A DNA stretch of 64,000 bases from VXPQ01 sp965232485 (GCA_965232485.1 OZ246975.1:1984001-2048000); one strand, 5' to 3'; positions 31,033-40,735 are shown, counted from the first letter of the stretch. Numbers and translations are program-made. The notes: generated from the letters alone by a model not told the origin.

Positions 31033-32426
31033 AGGATGCTCTGATCAAGTCCATTTCGACAGGCGCGTTACTTTTTGAGGATATCTTGCGGCTTATCCAA
31101 GTCAGGGGCCTTCCGCCCCGGATCGCGCTGCGTCCTGCGCACACAGGCTCCATGCAATACGAAACGCATACGATACCGCGGAAACGCATTCGCCCGGTCT
31201 CTCCGGCCCGGCGTCGGGTAGCCTTTTTTACCGGAGCGTACAACCACATTGCCGACGGCGTATCGCTCACGCTGAACCGGCTGGTGTCCTACCTTGAAGC
31301 CCGCGATACCGAGGCGCTGATTTTTGCGCCGACCATTGCGGATCCTCCCGTGGAGCATGCCGGCGTCCTGGCCCCCGTTCCGTCGATCCCTGTGCCGCAA
31401 CGCTCCGAGTACCGTCTTTCGCTGGGCCTCACTCCGAACGCCCGGTCCCTGCTCAGAACATTCCGGCCTCACCTGTTCCACATCGCCACGCCCGACTTGC
31501 TGGGCTACCAGGCGCTGCGCTTTGCAAGAAGAGAAGGCGTCCCGGTGGTGGCTTCCTACCACACGCATTTCTCTTCATACCTCAGATATTACGGATTCGG
31601 GGGGCTGGAAAACCGGTCATGGCAATACCTCCGGCGCTTTTACGACCGGTGCCGGCATGTGTACGTGCCGTCGCAATCCATGGCCGAAGCGCTGCGCGCC
31701 CGGGGCATCGACAAGGGGATACGCCTCTGGACGCGCGGCGTCGATACGCATCGCTTCAATCCAGCGCGCTACGACGCAACATGGCGTCGTTCGGTCGGCG
31801 TGCAGGACGACGCGCCGCTCGTCAGTTTTATCGGGCGCGTCGTTCGGGAAAAGGGCGTGCACATCTTTGCGGAGGTCGTACGCAACCTGGAAGAACAAGG
31901 CGTCCAACACCGGAGCATGATCGTGGGAGACGGCCCTGTGCTGAACGATCTGCGGCGGCGACTTCCCCGCACCATTTTTGCCGGGCGGCTGGAAAATGGA
32001 GAACTGGCTCGCGCCTACGCCTCCTCGGATGTGTTTCTGTTTCCCAGCGATACGGAAACGTTCGGCAACGTCACCCTTGAGGCCATGGCTTCCGGACTCC
32101 CTGCGGTGTGCGCCGACGCCACGGGAAGCCGCACCCTGGTGGAGCATGGCGAAACCGGATTCCTGATTCCCCCCGGAGACGCCCAGGCCTTTGTACAGGC
32201 CGTACGCCATCTGATTCAGCGCGAACCCGAACGCCGCCGCATGGGCGCCGCGGCCCGGGACTGCGCGCGCGCGTACGACTGGAATACGGTGATGGCCCGC
32301 ATGGCGCGCTATTACGACGAAGCGCTGTATCCAGAGGCGCCCTGGGCCGGGGACGGCTACGCGGGCGACGGCTACGCGGGCAATGCAGCCGAGGTACCGA
32401 CCACGCAGGCCATTCGGGCGCTCTGA
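31029..32426 (+). CDS. GT4-family glycosyltransferase (mannosyltransferase-like)
   Basis: The protein has 465 residues from ATG 31029, which overlaps the uvrA stop (ATGA); an internal ATG at 31153 is another possible start. The GT-B fold shows VAFFTGAYNHIADGVSLTLNR at the donor-side start, TPDLLGYQALRF, VASYHTHFSSYLRYYG, and the second domain FIGRVVREKG with the EX7E-like SDTETFGNVTLEAMASGLP. This resembles the PimB/MgtA group of GDP-mannose or UDP-sugar lipid glycosyltransferases. A 15-base unit is repeated in tandem near the C-terminus (GDGYAGDGYAG). It is followed by a second glycosyltransferase. Confidence 0.88.
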   Translation: MKDALIKSISTGALLFEDILRLIQVRGLPPRIALRPAHTGSMQYETHTIPRKRIRPVSPARRRVAFFTGAYNHIADGVSLTLNRLVSYLEARDTEALIFAPTIADPPVEHAGVLAPVPSIPVPQRSEYRLSLGLTPNARSLLRTFRPHLFHIATPDLLGYQALRFARREGVPVVASYHTHFSSYLRYYGFGGLENRSWQYLRRFYDRCRHVYVPSQSMAEALRARGIDKGIRLWTRGVDTHRFNPARYDATWRRSVGVQDDAPLVSFIGRVVREKGVHIFAEVVRNLEEQGVQHRSMIVGDGPVLNDLRRRLPRTIFAGRLENGELARAYASSDVFLFPSDTETFGNVTLEAMASGLPAVCADATGSRTLVEHGETGFLIPPGDAQAFVQAVRHLIQREPERRRMGAAARDCARAYDWNTVMARMARYYDEALYPEAPWAGDGYAGDGYAGNAAEVPTTQAIRAL

Positions 32427-32446
32427 GGCCGTATCCCGTAGCGCCT

Positions 32447-33610
32447 GTGCGCATTCTCTACGTTTCCCACTCTTTTCCTCCGAAGAACCGCCCCCTTGCA
32501 AATATCGGGGGCATGCAGCGCGTCGCAACGGACCTGTACCGCGCCTTGCTGGAATGCGACGTACGCATCGATCCAGTCATTCTGCGCGCGTCCTGGCGCT
32601 GGACCCATATCCGGTCGGGCCTGTTTCTGGGATCAAGCCTGGTGCGGATCGCCGCAGCGGTGCGGCGCGGCGACGTAGACGCCGTACTCTTCTCCTCCAT
32701 GGTGACGGCGGCGCTCACGCCCCTGTTGCGGGGAATGCTTCGCAAACACGGAGTCGCCTCGGCCGCCATCGTGCATGGCCGGGACGCCACCCTGCTTTCG
32801 GCCCCGTACCAATGGCTGGTGCCGCGCATATTCGCTGCGCTGGACGCCGTATTTCCCGTCAGCCGCGCTACGGGGACAGTCTGCCTTGAACGGGGGCTGG
32901 CGGCGGCGAAGCTGCATGTGGTGCCCAATGGCGTCTCGCCGGACCGGTTCGGATCGGACTGGTCCCGGGCGACGGCGCGCGCCATGCTGTTCGAGCGTTT
33001 CGGTCCCCCGGAACGCACCGACGGAACCCGTCCCGAACGCACCTTGCTTTTGTGCAGCGCGGGACGACAGGTAAGGCGGAAAGGATTCGCATGGTTCGTC
33101 GAACAGGTCTTGCCCCGCCTTCCTGAGGATGTGCATTACTGGCTGGCCGGGGAAGGGCCGGAAACCGAACGCATCCTGGACGCCGCAAGGCGGTCCGGGG
33201 TCGCGCACCGGGTGCGGCTTCTCGGACGCCTGACCCACAGGGAACTGGAAGGAATGTACCGCGGCGCCGATCTCTTCATTATGCCCAACGTACCCGTTCC
33301 TGGAGATATGGAAGGGTTCGGCGTGGTAATGCTGGAGGCGGGATTGTGCGGCTTGCCCACGGTAGCCGCGAATATCGAAGGCATTGCGGACGTCGTAGAG
33401 GACGGGCGGAACGGGCGCCTGGTCCAATCCGGGGATACGGCGGCCTTCCGCGAAGCCATTCTGGCGTATCGCCGCGAACCAGACATGCTCGAAACGGCCC
33501 GCCTGCGCACCACAAGCCATGTGCTGGAGCGCTTCGGCTGGCATGCGGCGGCGGAAAAGTACCTGAGCGTCCTGAGAACCTGCTCCTCCCGGCGGCGCAA
33601 GGCTTCATGA
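32447..33610 (+). CDS. GT4-family glycosyltransferase
   Basis: The protein has 387 residues from a GTG at 32447 (VRILYVSHSFPPKNRP, the standard GT-B opening). The ATG-led frame upstream overlaps the previous gene out of frame and is not credible. Motifs include NIGGMQRVATDLYRAL, VVPNGVSP, and the donor-site EGFGVVMLEAGLCGLP. The acceptor is unknown. It follows the first glycosyltransferase by 20 bases, so the two probably build one glycan or glycolipid. It overlaps the convergent MMPL gene by six bases. Confidence 0.88.
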   Translation: MRILYVSHSFPPKNRPLANIGGMQRVATDLYRALLECDVRIDPVILRASWRWTHIRSGLFLGSSLVRIAAAVRRGDVDAVLFSSMVTAALTPLLRGMLRKHGVASAAIVHGRDATLLSAPYQWLVPRIFAALDAVFPVSRATGTVCLERGLAAAKLHVVPNGVSPDRFGSDWSRATARAMLFERFGPPERTDGTRPERTLLLCSAGRQVRRKGFAWFVEQVLPRLPEDVHYWLAGEGPETERILDAARRSGVAHRVRLLGRLTHRELEGMYRGADLFIMPNVPVPGDMEGFGVVMLEAGLCGLPTVAANIEGIADVVEDGRNGRLVQSGDTAAFREAILAYRREPDMLETARLRTTSHVLERFGWHAAAEKYLSVLRTCSSRRRKAS

Positions 33611-36142
33611 AGCGGTCGCCTGCGACGCGTTGGCCTTGCCCTGACGATCTTCCATCCATTGCAGCGCCGCCGGCAAAAAGAGCAACGCGGCAAGCAGCGT
33701 GGCGCCGATGCCCACGACGGCCAACTGCCCGATCGAATGCAATCCGGGATGAAAACTGAGCAACAATCCCGCAAAGCCGATCATGGTGGTGAAAGACCCC
33801 ATGGCGATATGCTCGCCCGTGTAGCGAAGTACGCGCCGAATGGAGCCGGGCCCTTCCTCCTGGTAGCGATGGACCAGGTGCACCCCCGCATCGTTGCCGA
33901 TGCCCAGAATGGCGGGAAGCACGATCATGTTATAGAAATTGAGCTCGAAACCCGTGACTTCCATCACAAGAAGCATCCATAACACGCCCACTGCGAGGGG
34001 CGCCGTAGCCAGCGCGACCCACCGCGCCGAACGAAAATTGATCCACATGAGCAGGATCACCATAAGCAGGGCGCCCGCCATCATCCAGGGAGCGTCGCGG
34101 CGCATCAGTCGAAGCATGTCCGCCGCCACGATGGACGGAGAACCTGCATAGTACGCGCGCCCGTCCCCGGTAACGATCCGGCCTACATCGTCGGCGAACG
34201 CCATGGAGGCCCGCCCGTCGGCAAGCCCCACCGAAGGATAGATCATCACGAAGCCCCCCAGTTCGCCGGTTTTGGACAGGAACCGGTTGCGAATGCTTTC
34301 GGGAAGCTGTTCGACCGAAAGCGGCTGCGCCGTGCCCGCAGCCTGTTTCGCGCGCGCAAGGCCTTCGTCCTCGTCGACGCTCAGGAACGGGTCCGCAAAC
34401 AGCGTACGGATGTCGGCAATCCGGTCCAGCTTGCGCTGTTGCTCCGCAGCGGTCGCCGGAAACCGCTCCTGAAGCGTTTCCACCCGATCGATGGTGGGCG
34501 ACAGCGTGTCCGCGCGGGCATGCCGCTCGATAGCCTCCTGGACCGCGGGCGCTTCGGACGGATCGTCCACGAGCACATAGGCCGGGTTGCGTCCTCTCGA
34601 CGGATAAACCTCGCGGATAAGATTCCGTTTGCCGTCGTACGTTTCGTACGACGGCTCAAGCGCGCCAAAATCGTACTGGAAGCCCACCCTTGGAAGCAAT
34701 GCAAGCGCGGCGACCACCAGCGCCGCGCTTCCCAGCGCCAGGCCCTTCGAACCCGGCATTCTGCCATATCCTCGCCGCGGAGTTCGATCCTCGGCCTCCG
34801 CCCCGATTCCGGAAAAATCAAGCAGGCGATACCGCTCGCAAAGCGCCAGCAACGCCGGCATCACGATCGTCATCGCCCCCACGGCGAAAAGAATGCCTGT
34901 GCCGGCAATGAAACCGAATTCGCTGAAGCCCCGGAAGTCCGCGGCGGACAATACGTACAGCGCCGCCGCCGTGGTGAAAGCGCCCAGCGCGATCGCCTTG
35001 CCCGTACTCGAAAAGGTGATTTCCGCCGCCTCCGCGACCGTATGGCCCAGGCTGCGCTCTTCCGTGTAGCGGGCGTAAAAATGGATGCCGTAGTCGATCC
35101 CGAGGCCGAACAGCACCAACCCGAGCGTAGACGTCATCAGGTTAAGCATACCGAACGCGAACCAGGCCACGCCCAGCGTCCAGGAAAGGCTCATCAGGAG
35201 CGGTATTCCGATCAGACAGGCAAGCACCGGAATGCGCGCCAGCTGCGCGCCCAGCACGCGGCGGGAAAATCGATGGCCTGCGCGCGCCGTATATCCCTTG
35301 TAGAAAAAATATCCCGTCACGAGCAACAGAACCGCCGTCACGCCCGCCGCGAACGAGCCGAGCACATCGTCGGAAATCGTCCGCACTTCCACGAGTTGGC
35401 GCAACAACCGCCCCGCTGGAATCGCCTGCATTTCCGGGTGCCAGACGGTCGGATCGAGTTCGGCGATAAGCGCATCGAGGTCGTCGTACAGGGCTTCGAT
35501 GAATCCGATGTCCGTCTGCGATCCGCTCGGATAGAACCGGAGCGCCATAATCGTACTGTCCTCGTTGACCGGATAGCGCTTCCCGACGATATGGTCGTAC
35601 ACTTCTTCAAGGTCGCGCGCGGGATCGTAGCCATCCTCGTCATCTGATGCATCCTCTTCGTCGTCCAGATCGAAGAAAAACGGGTTGGCTTCAAGTTTCG
35701 CCTCGCGGATCTGATCAGACAGATACGATTCCAGACTGTCCAGTTCGGCCCAGGTCGCGAAATACAGGGCGTTTTCCTCCAGAAACGCCGTATCCTTTTC
35801 GAAATCCACCCTGCGCAGGTAGGGTTCGGCCTCCGGCGTCGGCGCAAGGGCCAGCGCGCGGGGAATCAGCGCTTCGGCGAAAGCCTTGTTGGCCTCGAAC
35901 GACGGACTCACGATCGCCACGTCCACGGTGGCCTCGCTCCCCACGGTTTCGCGCAACGCCTCAAGGGCCTGTACGCTTGAATACTCGCGGGGAACCAGGT
36001 TGGAAAAATCCGTATCGATGCGAAGTTGCCGGGCAAACCAGAAGCCCGCCGCGGAAAAGACAAGCGCCAGCAGCGCCACCGCCCAGGCCTGCCGAACCAC
36101 CAACCGGATAAAGACGCGCAATGCGTCGGAGAAACGACTCAT
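33605..36142 (-). CDS. MMPL/RND-superfamily exporter
   Basis: This 845-residue protein has two repeats of one helix, a large periplasmic loop and five helices, as in MMPL/HpnN-type lipid exporters. Helix AVALLALVFSAAGFWFA is followed by IDTDFSNLVP; the helix bundle includes TSTLGLVLFGLGIDYGIHFYARYTEE (residues near 335-365), and the second half has VLPAILGIGNDAGVHLVHRYQEE. The two [GN]xDxxxH segments are the family proton-relay sites. An unusual acidic run (FDLDDEEDASDDEDGYD) lies in the first loop. It is coupled to the DUF3047 gene (ATGA overlap). Confidence 0.9.
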   Translation of the reverse strand: MSRFSDALRVFIRLVVRQAWAVALLALVFSAAGFWFARQLRIDTDFSNLVPREYSSVQALEALRETVGSEATVDVAIVSPSFEANKAFAEALIPRALALAPTPEAEPYLRRVDFEKDTAFLEENALYFATWAELDSLESYLSDQIREAKLEANPFFFDLDDEEDASDDEDGYDPARDLEEVYDHIVGKRYPVNEDSTIMALRFYPSGSQTDIGFIEALYDDLDALIAELDPTVWHPEMQAIPAGRLLRQLVEVRTISDDVLGSFAAGVTAVLLLVTGYFFYKGYTARAGHRFSRRVLGAQLARIPVLACLIGIPLLMSLSWTLGVAWFAFGMLNLMTSTLGLVLFGLGIDYGIHFYARYTEERSLGHTVAEAAEITFSSTGKAIALGAFTTAAALYVLSAADFRGFSEFGFIAGTGILFAVGAMTIVMPALLALCERYRLLDFSGIGAEAEDRTPRRGYGRMPGSKGLALGSAALVVAALALLPRVGFQYDFGALEPSYETYDGKRNLIREVYPSRGRNPAYVLVDDPSEAPAVQEAIERHARADTLSPTIDRVETLQERFPATAAEQQRKLDRIADIRTLFADPFLSVDEDEGLARAKQAAGTAQPLSVEQLPESIRNRFLSKTGELGGFVMIYPSVGLADGRASMAFADDVGRIVTGDGRAYYAGSPSIVAADMLRLMRRDAPWMMAGALLMVILLMWINFRSARWVALATAPLAVGVLWMLLVMEVTGFELNFYNMIVLPAILGIGNDAGVHLVHRYQEEGPGSIRRVLRYTGEHIAMGSFTTMIGFAGLLLSFHPGLHSIGQLAVVGIGATLLAALLFLPAALQWMEDRQGKANASQATAS

Positions 36143-36843
36143 GGCAAGTTCGCAAGCACGATGTTGTCGAAATCGACCTCGGCCACGGAATCCGTATTAT
36201 CCGAATCGCTCCACAGCGTGATCGTTGTCGGGGCGTTCGGCGGCTCCGAGCCGAATATCTTCCGATAGTCCTCCGCCACGTTACGCGTGACGCGCACCCA
36301 CTCCCCCGTTTTCTCCAGACCGCTGGACGCCACCACGATCTTTACGTTGCCGGTGGAAACCATGGACTCCGGGGGCAACCCCGTGCTGTACACGTATTTT
36401 ATACTGAGCGGACGCCCCAGCCAGTCGGTTTTCGCAAAGGACACGTAGACCGCCGCGCCGGAATCGTTGACGCGATCCTCGCGGGCGCCCTCGGGCAAAC
36501 GGTGGGCCCGCCACATCCACCGCAGCTGAGGCAACGACGACAGATCCCAATGGAACGCCTCGCCCGGCAAGGAGATGCGCCGCGCCGACCCCGTCGTGTA
36601 GGCGCGGAGAAAACGATTGCCGTCTTCCTGCACCACGAAGAATTTTCCCGAAGCATTCATAAGCCGGTCCGGCGCCTCAAAGCGACGCTTCGAGCGGGAA
36701 AAGAAGCGCCACGCGGCGGGCAGGCTGCCCTCGGCCTCTGCTTCGAAATTCTCCAGCACGACAGTCGTGTCGGGAGGCGCAGCGCATGACGGCGGCGCAC
36801 TGAAGATCAGCAACAACCCCGCGATGGAAAAAAGCAGATTCAT
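36139..36843 (-). CDS. Exported DUF3047 protein
   Basis: The protein has 234 residues from ATG 36843 (an ATG three codons earlier, 36852, is also possible). The signal peptide is LLFSIAGLLLIFSAPPSCA, with a Cys that could be a lipobox. The mature part shows DUF3047 features: WRFFSRSKRRFEAPDR, KYVYSTGLPPES, EKTGEWVRVTRNVAEDYRKIFG and a final DFDNIVLA strand. The family is of unknown function. It is first in a two-gene operon with the MMPL exporter, suggesting a shared cargo. A repeat element begins 16 bases upstream and may affect expression. Confidence 0.85.
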   Translation of the reverse strand: MNLLFSIAGLLLIFSAPPSCAAPPDTTVVLENFEAEAEGSLPAAWRFFSRSKRRFEAPDRLMNASGKFFVVQEDGNRFLRAYTTGSARRISLPGEAFHWDLSSLPQLRWMWRAHRLPEGAREDRVNDSGAAVYVSFAKTDWLGRPLSIKYVYSTGLPPESMVSTGNVKIVVASSGLEKTGEWVRVTRNVAEDYRKIFGSEPPNAPTTITLWSDSDNTDSVAEVDFDNIVLANLP

Positions 36844-36858
36844 ACCAGGCATGGCAGG

Positions 36859-37121
36859 TTAAGGAAGCTCTGATTAAGTCCGCAAAGATTCAGAGGCTGA
36901 CAGGCGCGCGCTGGCAAGGAATGACGAAGCAGCGTGGCAGGCCCCACGTAATGAGGAATGACACAGCCAGCGCGCGCCTGTCAGCCTCCCGAAGGGCGCT
37001 TCACGACCGCGACAACCCGAATCCGCCGTGTTTTTCGCTGATTTCAATAACGCCATCATGTCGTTCTTTACGCGTGAATGCGAAGCGCTGATCAAAGTGG
37101 AGTTAATCAGAGCTTCCTTAA
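36859..37121. repeat. Palindromic repeat element with internal long hairpin (complete copy)
   Basis: The element has perfect 19-bp terminal inverted repeats (36859-36877 and 37103-37121, TTAAGGAAGCTCTGATTAA) that begin with TTAA, possibly the target duplication. Inside is a second, perfect 22-bp inverted repeat at 36894-36915 and 36966-36987. A degenerate copy is at 42098-42316 in reverse orientation and an end fragment at 19720-19785. A 30-base block at 37018-37047 is identical to the complement of 42166-42195. A minus-strand frame through it ends in a tail seen in all copies. It has no transposase, so it is MITE-like. Confidence 0.75.
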
Positions 37122-37210
37122 GGACAGTTCATCTGGAATATCCGGATGGCTCGTTCTGTTTCCTAAGCAAAAAGCGTTCCATATTAATGAAATATTTAAG
37201 AATTAACTGA

Positions 37211-38266
37211 TTATTCGTCTTTTTCCGGGGGCGGGGCGGCGCGAGCGCTGTCTTCTTCCGCCTGTTCTTCCGGGCTGTATCCAGACCATTCCGCAAGCAG
37301 GGCGTCGTCCGGCGCAGAAATCAGGGGCAACCCGCGGCGGCGTTCCCACCATGTACTCGATACGAAGAAAAACAGACTGAACACACGGTCCACGGCGCTG
37401 CGGACCACCAACATGCCGACCACCGGGGCGACCGGCGCATCAAGCCAGGGCACAATGCTTGCTCCTGCGCTGGCGAACACCAGATCGCTCGAGGGCACGA
37501 ACGGCGTTCTGTTGATCACGACGAAGACGACGAGCAGGATAGCCCATGTCTCAAACGGAACGTCTGGAAGCACCACCCACCAGGCAGCGACCTGCAGCAC
37601 ATATCCCACCAGAAAACGGGATACGTGCGCGGCGGTCAGAATGGTCAGCGTACGACGGGAAAGCAAGAAAATTTCGCGCCGAAAGCGGTATACGAGCACG
37701 CCGATAAACACAGCGACGAGGACGCCAAGGCCTACATACAGCAGACCGGGTATTTCAACGATTTCGCTGAGGACGAGATGACCGGAAAGAAATACGCCCC
37801 CTATAAGAAGCGACGCGGAAAGCAGCGAGGAAATCGAGGTAACGATCAGGTTGTCCTTGATAACCCCCACAATGGCCTTGCGAGCGCCCCGGACCCGGTC
37901 CTTCGCCCACATAAACAAGTACACTTCGCCGGAATACGCGATCACGTCCATGTTCAACACGCGTTTTCGAATCATAACGGCGAAACATTGCCAGGGAGGC
38001 AACGACCAGAACCGCCCGTAAATCGCCGCCTCCGTAATCGGAAGCAGGAAATACATCGCCGCGAGCAGCACGTAAAACGCCGGTTCGGACGGAAGCGATC
38101 GCAACAAACTGCCCCACCCTATTTTCCCGATCTGATAAACCAGCACGGCAACGATCGCCACGAGAAAAACGGTTCGCAGCCCGCTCGCCAGTCGCTTGCC
38201 GGCGTCCGTGGCGGAAAACGTCCGCAAGCGTTCCAAAAAACGTTTCGCAACAGGAAAAAGCGACAT
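37211..38266 (-). CDS. Polytopic membrane protein, flippase/LPG-synthase-like
   Basis: This 351-residue protein has about eight hydrophobic segments (VFLVAIVAVLVYQIG, AFYVLLAAMYFLLP, LLYVGLGVLVAVFIGVLVY, VGYVLQVAAWWVVL, WAILLVVFVVINRTPFVPSSDLVFASAG). The layout recalls the UPF0104/LPG_synthase_TM group of lipid-modifying or flipping proteins, but that is a tentative match. The acidic C-terminal tail (SPEEQAEEDSARAAPPPEKDE) is cytoplasmic. It starts two bases after the glycosyltransferase stop at 38269, so the two form an operon, plausibly for a lipid-linked glycan. Confidence 0.72.
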   Translation of the reverse strand: MSLFPVAKRFLERLRTFSATDAGKRLASGLRTVFLVAIVAVLVYQIGKIGWGSLLRSLPSEPAFYVLLAAMYFLLPITEAAIYGRFWSLPPWQCFAVMIRKRVLNMDVIAYSGEVYLFMWAKDRVRGARKAIVGVIKDNLIVTSISSLLSASLLIGGVFLSGHLVLSEIVEIPGLLYVGLGVLVAVFIGVLVYRFRREIFLLSRRTLTILTAAHVSRFLVGYVLQVAAWWVVLPDVPFETWAILLVVFVVINRTPFVPSSDLVFASAGASIVPWLDAPVAPVVGMLVVRSAVDRVFSLFFFVSSTWWERRRGLPLISAPDDALLAEWSGYSPEEQAEEDSARAAPPPEKDE

Positions 38267-38268
38267 GG

Positions 38269-39597
38269 CTACCGGCCCGCGAGGGCGTCAAGCGTACGGG
38301 CAAATTCGCGCGTGGTCGTCCGCGCATCGTACCGCATGATTTCTTCCGATTTCGGATCGAACGAAATGGGCAACGGGCGTCCGGCTTCGCGCGCATGGAG
38401 ACACTCCGTCAAAAGGCGCGCCGCCGAAGCCGTATCCTGTATCTGCACCCCGGTCCCGGTGCGCCGGAGCATATCCCCCGCTTCCAGATTCGGCGAAAGC
38501 GACAGAATGGGGCGCCCGACTACAAGATACTCGAAAATCTTTGCGGGGAGGACATGGCGGGGGTGCGGATCGGCGATTACAAGCAACAGATCGAACCGGC
38601 GAAGCGTGGAAAGCGCCCGTTCGAGCGGAACGACATCCTCGCAAACGAACTGTTCCTCAAGCCCATAAGCGCGCGCCTGCGCGGCGTCGGCCTCGGAAAG
38701 CGGCCCGAAAGAATGTATGCAAATACGCTTGGCGAGAGCAGCTTGTTGCTTCCGAAGTTCGACCAGTACGTCCATAATGGGCGCCGCAGAAGACGTGGCC
38801 CGGAAACGCCCGAAAAAACCGATGCGCAACATGGACGACGAATCCGCGCCAACATCCTCTCGCTTGAAACGGCCCGCTACGGAAATGGGGTCGTCAAAAA
38901 CATCCGGATCGAAACTGTTTTTGATAACTACCGTGTCGGGGTCAAGCCAGGCGTAATGTTCACGGTATGCATCGGCCAGTCGCCCGGTCTGAAACATGAG
39001 CATATCCGCCCCCGCCGCCACGCGGCGCTCCGCATACCGGTCAATGCGTTTCACCCAGCTCCATTTTGGCCGGGTGCGCGCTTCGGACAACGTCCAGGGA
39101 TCCCGAAAATCCGCGATGTATGGAACACCGAGCCGTTTGCTCAACCACCGCCCCGCCACCAGGCCGGACCAGGGGTTTCCGGTAGCCCAGACGACCTGCG
39201 GATCGACCTCGGCGGCTTGCCGAAGCATGGTTCTGAATTTTGCGGCGAAAAGAGGCAACCAGGTATCTACGGGAAACTGCTGATCCAGCGCGGCAATCCA
39301 TGGAGCCGGCGCACCTTGCCGGGATCGGCCTTCTTGTCCCGTCGACGCTCCCAGCTGACTCTCGGACCGGAATGTGCGGTCTACGGGCGATGCAATGCTC
39401 AGCACGCGAACGTCCTTCAGAAGATGCGCTTCCTTGTCGGTGAGGCGCCCCTCCGGAAAGGGGATGGTCATCACGGTGGGTTCCCAGCCGAATTCACGCA
39501 GATGAATGGCAAACCGAAACGGGCGCATAGACCCCACGCGGCGGCGGGGAAGAAAGTACGGCGCCAGAAGAAGAACTCTTTGAGGAAGCGAAGACAC
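38269..39597 (-). CDS. GT4-like glycosyltransferase
   Basis: This 442-residue GT-B protein starts QRVLLLAPYFLPRRRVGSMRP and has VVWATGNPWSGLVAGRWLSKRLGVPYIADFRDPW, a motif common to glycosyltransferases of exopolysaccharide clusters. The second domain includes IGFFGRF, VIADPHPRHVLPAKIFEYLVVGRPILSLSP (donor-site E) and a helix to the end. The sugar and acceptor are unknown. It is the first gene of a pair with the membrane protein downstream. Confidence 0.85.
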   Translation of the reverse strand: MSSLPQRVLLLAPYFLPRRRVGSMRPFRFAIHLREFGWEPTVMTIPFPEGRLTDKEAHLLKDVRVLSIASPVDRTFRSESQLGASTGQEGRSRQGAPAPWIAALDQQFPVDTWLPLFAAKFRTMLRQAAEVDPQVVWATGNPWSGLVAGRWLSKRLGVPYIADFRDPWTLSEARTRPKWSWVKRIDRYAERRVAAGADMLMFQTGRLADAYREHYAWLDPDTVVIKNSFDPDVFDDPISVAGRFKREDVGADSSSMLRIGFFGRFRATSSAAPIMDVLVELRKQQAALAKRICIHSFGPLSEADAAQARAYGLEEQFVCEDVVPLERALSTLRRFDLLLVIADPHPRHVLPAKIFEYLVVGRPILSLSPNLEAGDMLRRTGTGVQIQDTASAARLLTECLHAREAGRPLPISFDPKSEEIMRYDARTTTREFARTLDALAGR

Positions 39598-39815
39598 GGA
39601 TCATCGGCGAACGAAAAGCATGCCGGGCGACAAGCCCGCGTGCATCGCGTCGAAAACAGGAATTTTTTTGAAAAGTTCCATATTGCAGGGGCTTGCAAGG
39701 AATGCGAGCGGCTTTCGATTATCGCCGGAGGTTCGTTATATTACGGCTTTGCATACAACCAAACGCTGCGGGCGAACCCGCCCTTCTTCACGCTCGCCCC
39801 AAACGGCCTTGCAGA

Positions 39816-40298
39816 ATGAATACGTACGAAAAGATAAACATAGGCGATTCCTTTTCAACCACGCGCTTTTTGTCCGTGGAGGATGTGCAAACGTTCGCGG
39901 ACCTGACCGGAGACGACAATCCGATCCACGTGAGCCCTGAATACGCCGCCACGACGCAGTTCGAAAAGCCGATCGTGCACGGCATTCTGCTGTTGGGCAT
40001 TATTTCCAAGGTGCTGGGACGGGATTTTCCGGGCCACGGCTGCATTGCCGCTTCCATTTCCTGCCGTTTCCTGCGCCCTGTTCCCGTAGGATCTGAGATC
40101 ACGGTGGAAATCAAGATCAGCGAAAAGATAGAAAAACGGAAACACGTCAAAAGCCGGGTATACGTCTACTATGAAGGCCGTCTCGCCGTGGGCGGCGAGG
40201 CCACCATCGTGCCTCCTTCGGACGATGGCGTAGATAAAAACGGCTCGGCGAGCGATGCGGACCAGGAACGCATGGCTCATTCAGAAACCTCTGTTTGA
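39816..40298 (+). CDS. MaoC-like (R)-specific enoyl-CoA hydratase
   Basis: The protein has 160 residues from ATG 39816; upstream frame extensions are not conserved. The hot-dog fold carries the hydratase 2 motif FADLTGDDNPIHVSPEYAATTQF with the catalytic Asp/His pair, then PIVHGILLLGIISKVLG and GSEITVEIKI. These enzymes hydrate trans-2-enoyl-CoA for PHA or fatty-acid metabolism. The last 25 residues are an extra polar tail. It is divergent from the glycosyltransferase at 39597. Confidence 0.9.
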   Translation: MNTYEKINIGDSFSTTRFLSVEDVQTFADLTGDDNPIHVSPEYAATTQFEKPIVHGILLLGIISKVLGRDFPGHGCIAASISCRFLRPVPVGSEITVEIKISEKIEKRKHVKSRVYVYYEGRLAVGGEATIVPPSDDGVDKNGSASDADQERMAHSETSV

Positions 40299-40423
40299 CG
40301 AAAATCCTTACAGGCAAGCGATTTGACCCCAAGCGTCGGCGGGCGCAGATCATCCGCAAGCGACCCCGATTTCCAAATGCTCTGCCCCGTCGCATCTCCT
40401 AAACAGCTCATGCGCCTGAAGCC

Positions 40424-40735
40424 ATGCAAGACAAACGCAACAGCCCCGAATCCGAAATCAAGGACTTGTCCGTGACACAGCAACGAGAATACCTTAGCCG
40501 CAAGAGGAAGAACTTGAGGACTGTCCTTGCCTTCGCAAGAGAACAGACCCTCGAATTGTCAAGATATCATTCGGGTAAACGAAATTATCTCAAGGCTTTG
40601 GAAGCAGGAATGAAGGCAAAGAAGTATTTCCGCGAAGCCCGAAGGCTTATTGACGATATCGAATCGGTGCAGCAGGTAATCGAAAATGACTGCATAGCTC
40701 AACTAAAGTCTCTCAACCGGCCTTCAAGCCCATAA
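40424..40735 (+). CDS. Small helical protein of unknown function
   Basis: This 103-residue, charged protein is probably coiled-coil throughout (LSRKRKNLRTVLAFAREQTLELSRY; ALEAGMKAKKYFREARRLIDDIESVQQVIE). No signal or membrane segment is present. It has protein-like composition and stands alone 125 bases after the MaoC gene and 54 bases before a parS site. Not recognised; existence likely but unproven. Confidence 0.5.
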   Translation: MQDKRNSPESEIKDLSVTQQREYLSRKRKNLRTVLAFAREQTLELSRYHSGKRNYLKALEAGMKAKKYFREARRLIDDIESVQQVIENDCIAQLKSLNRPSSP

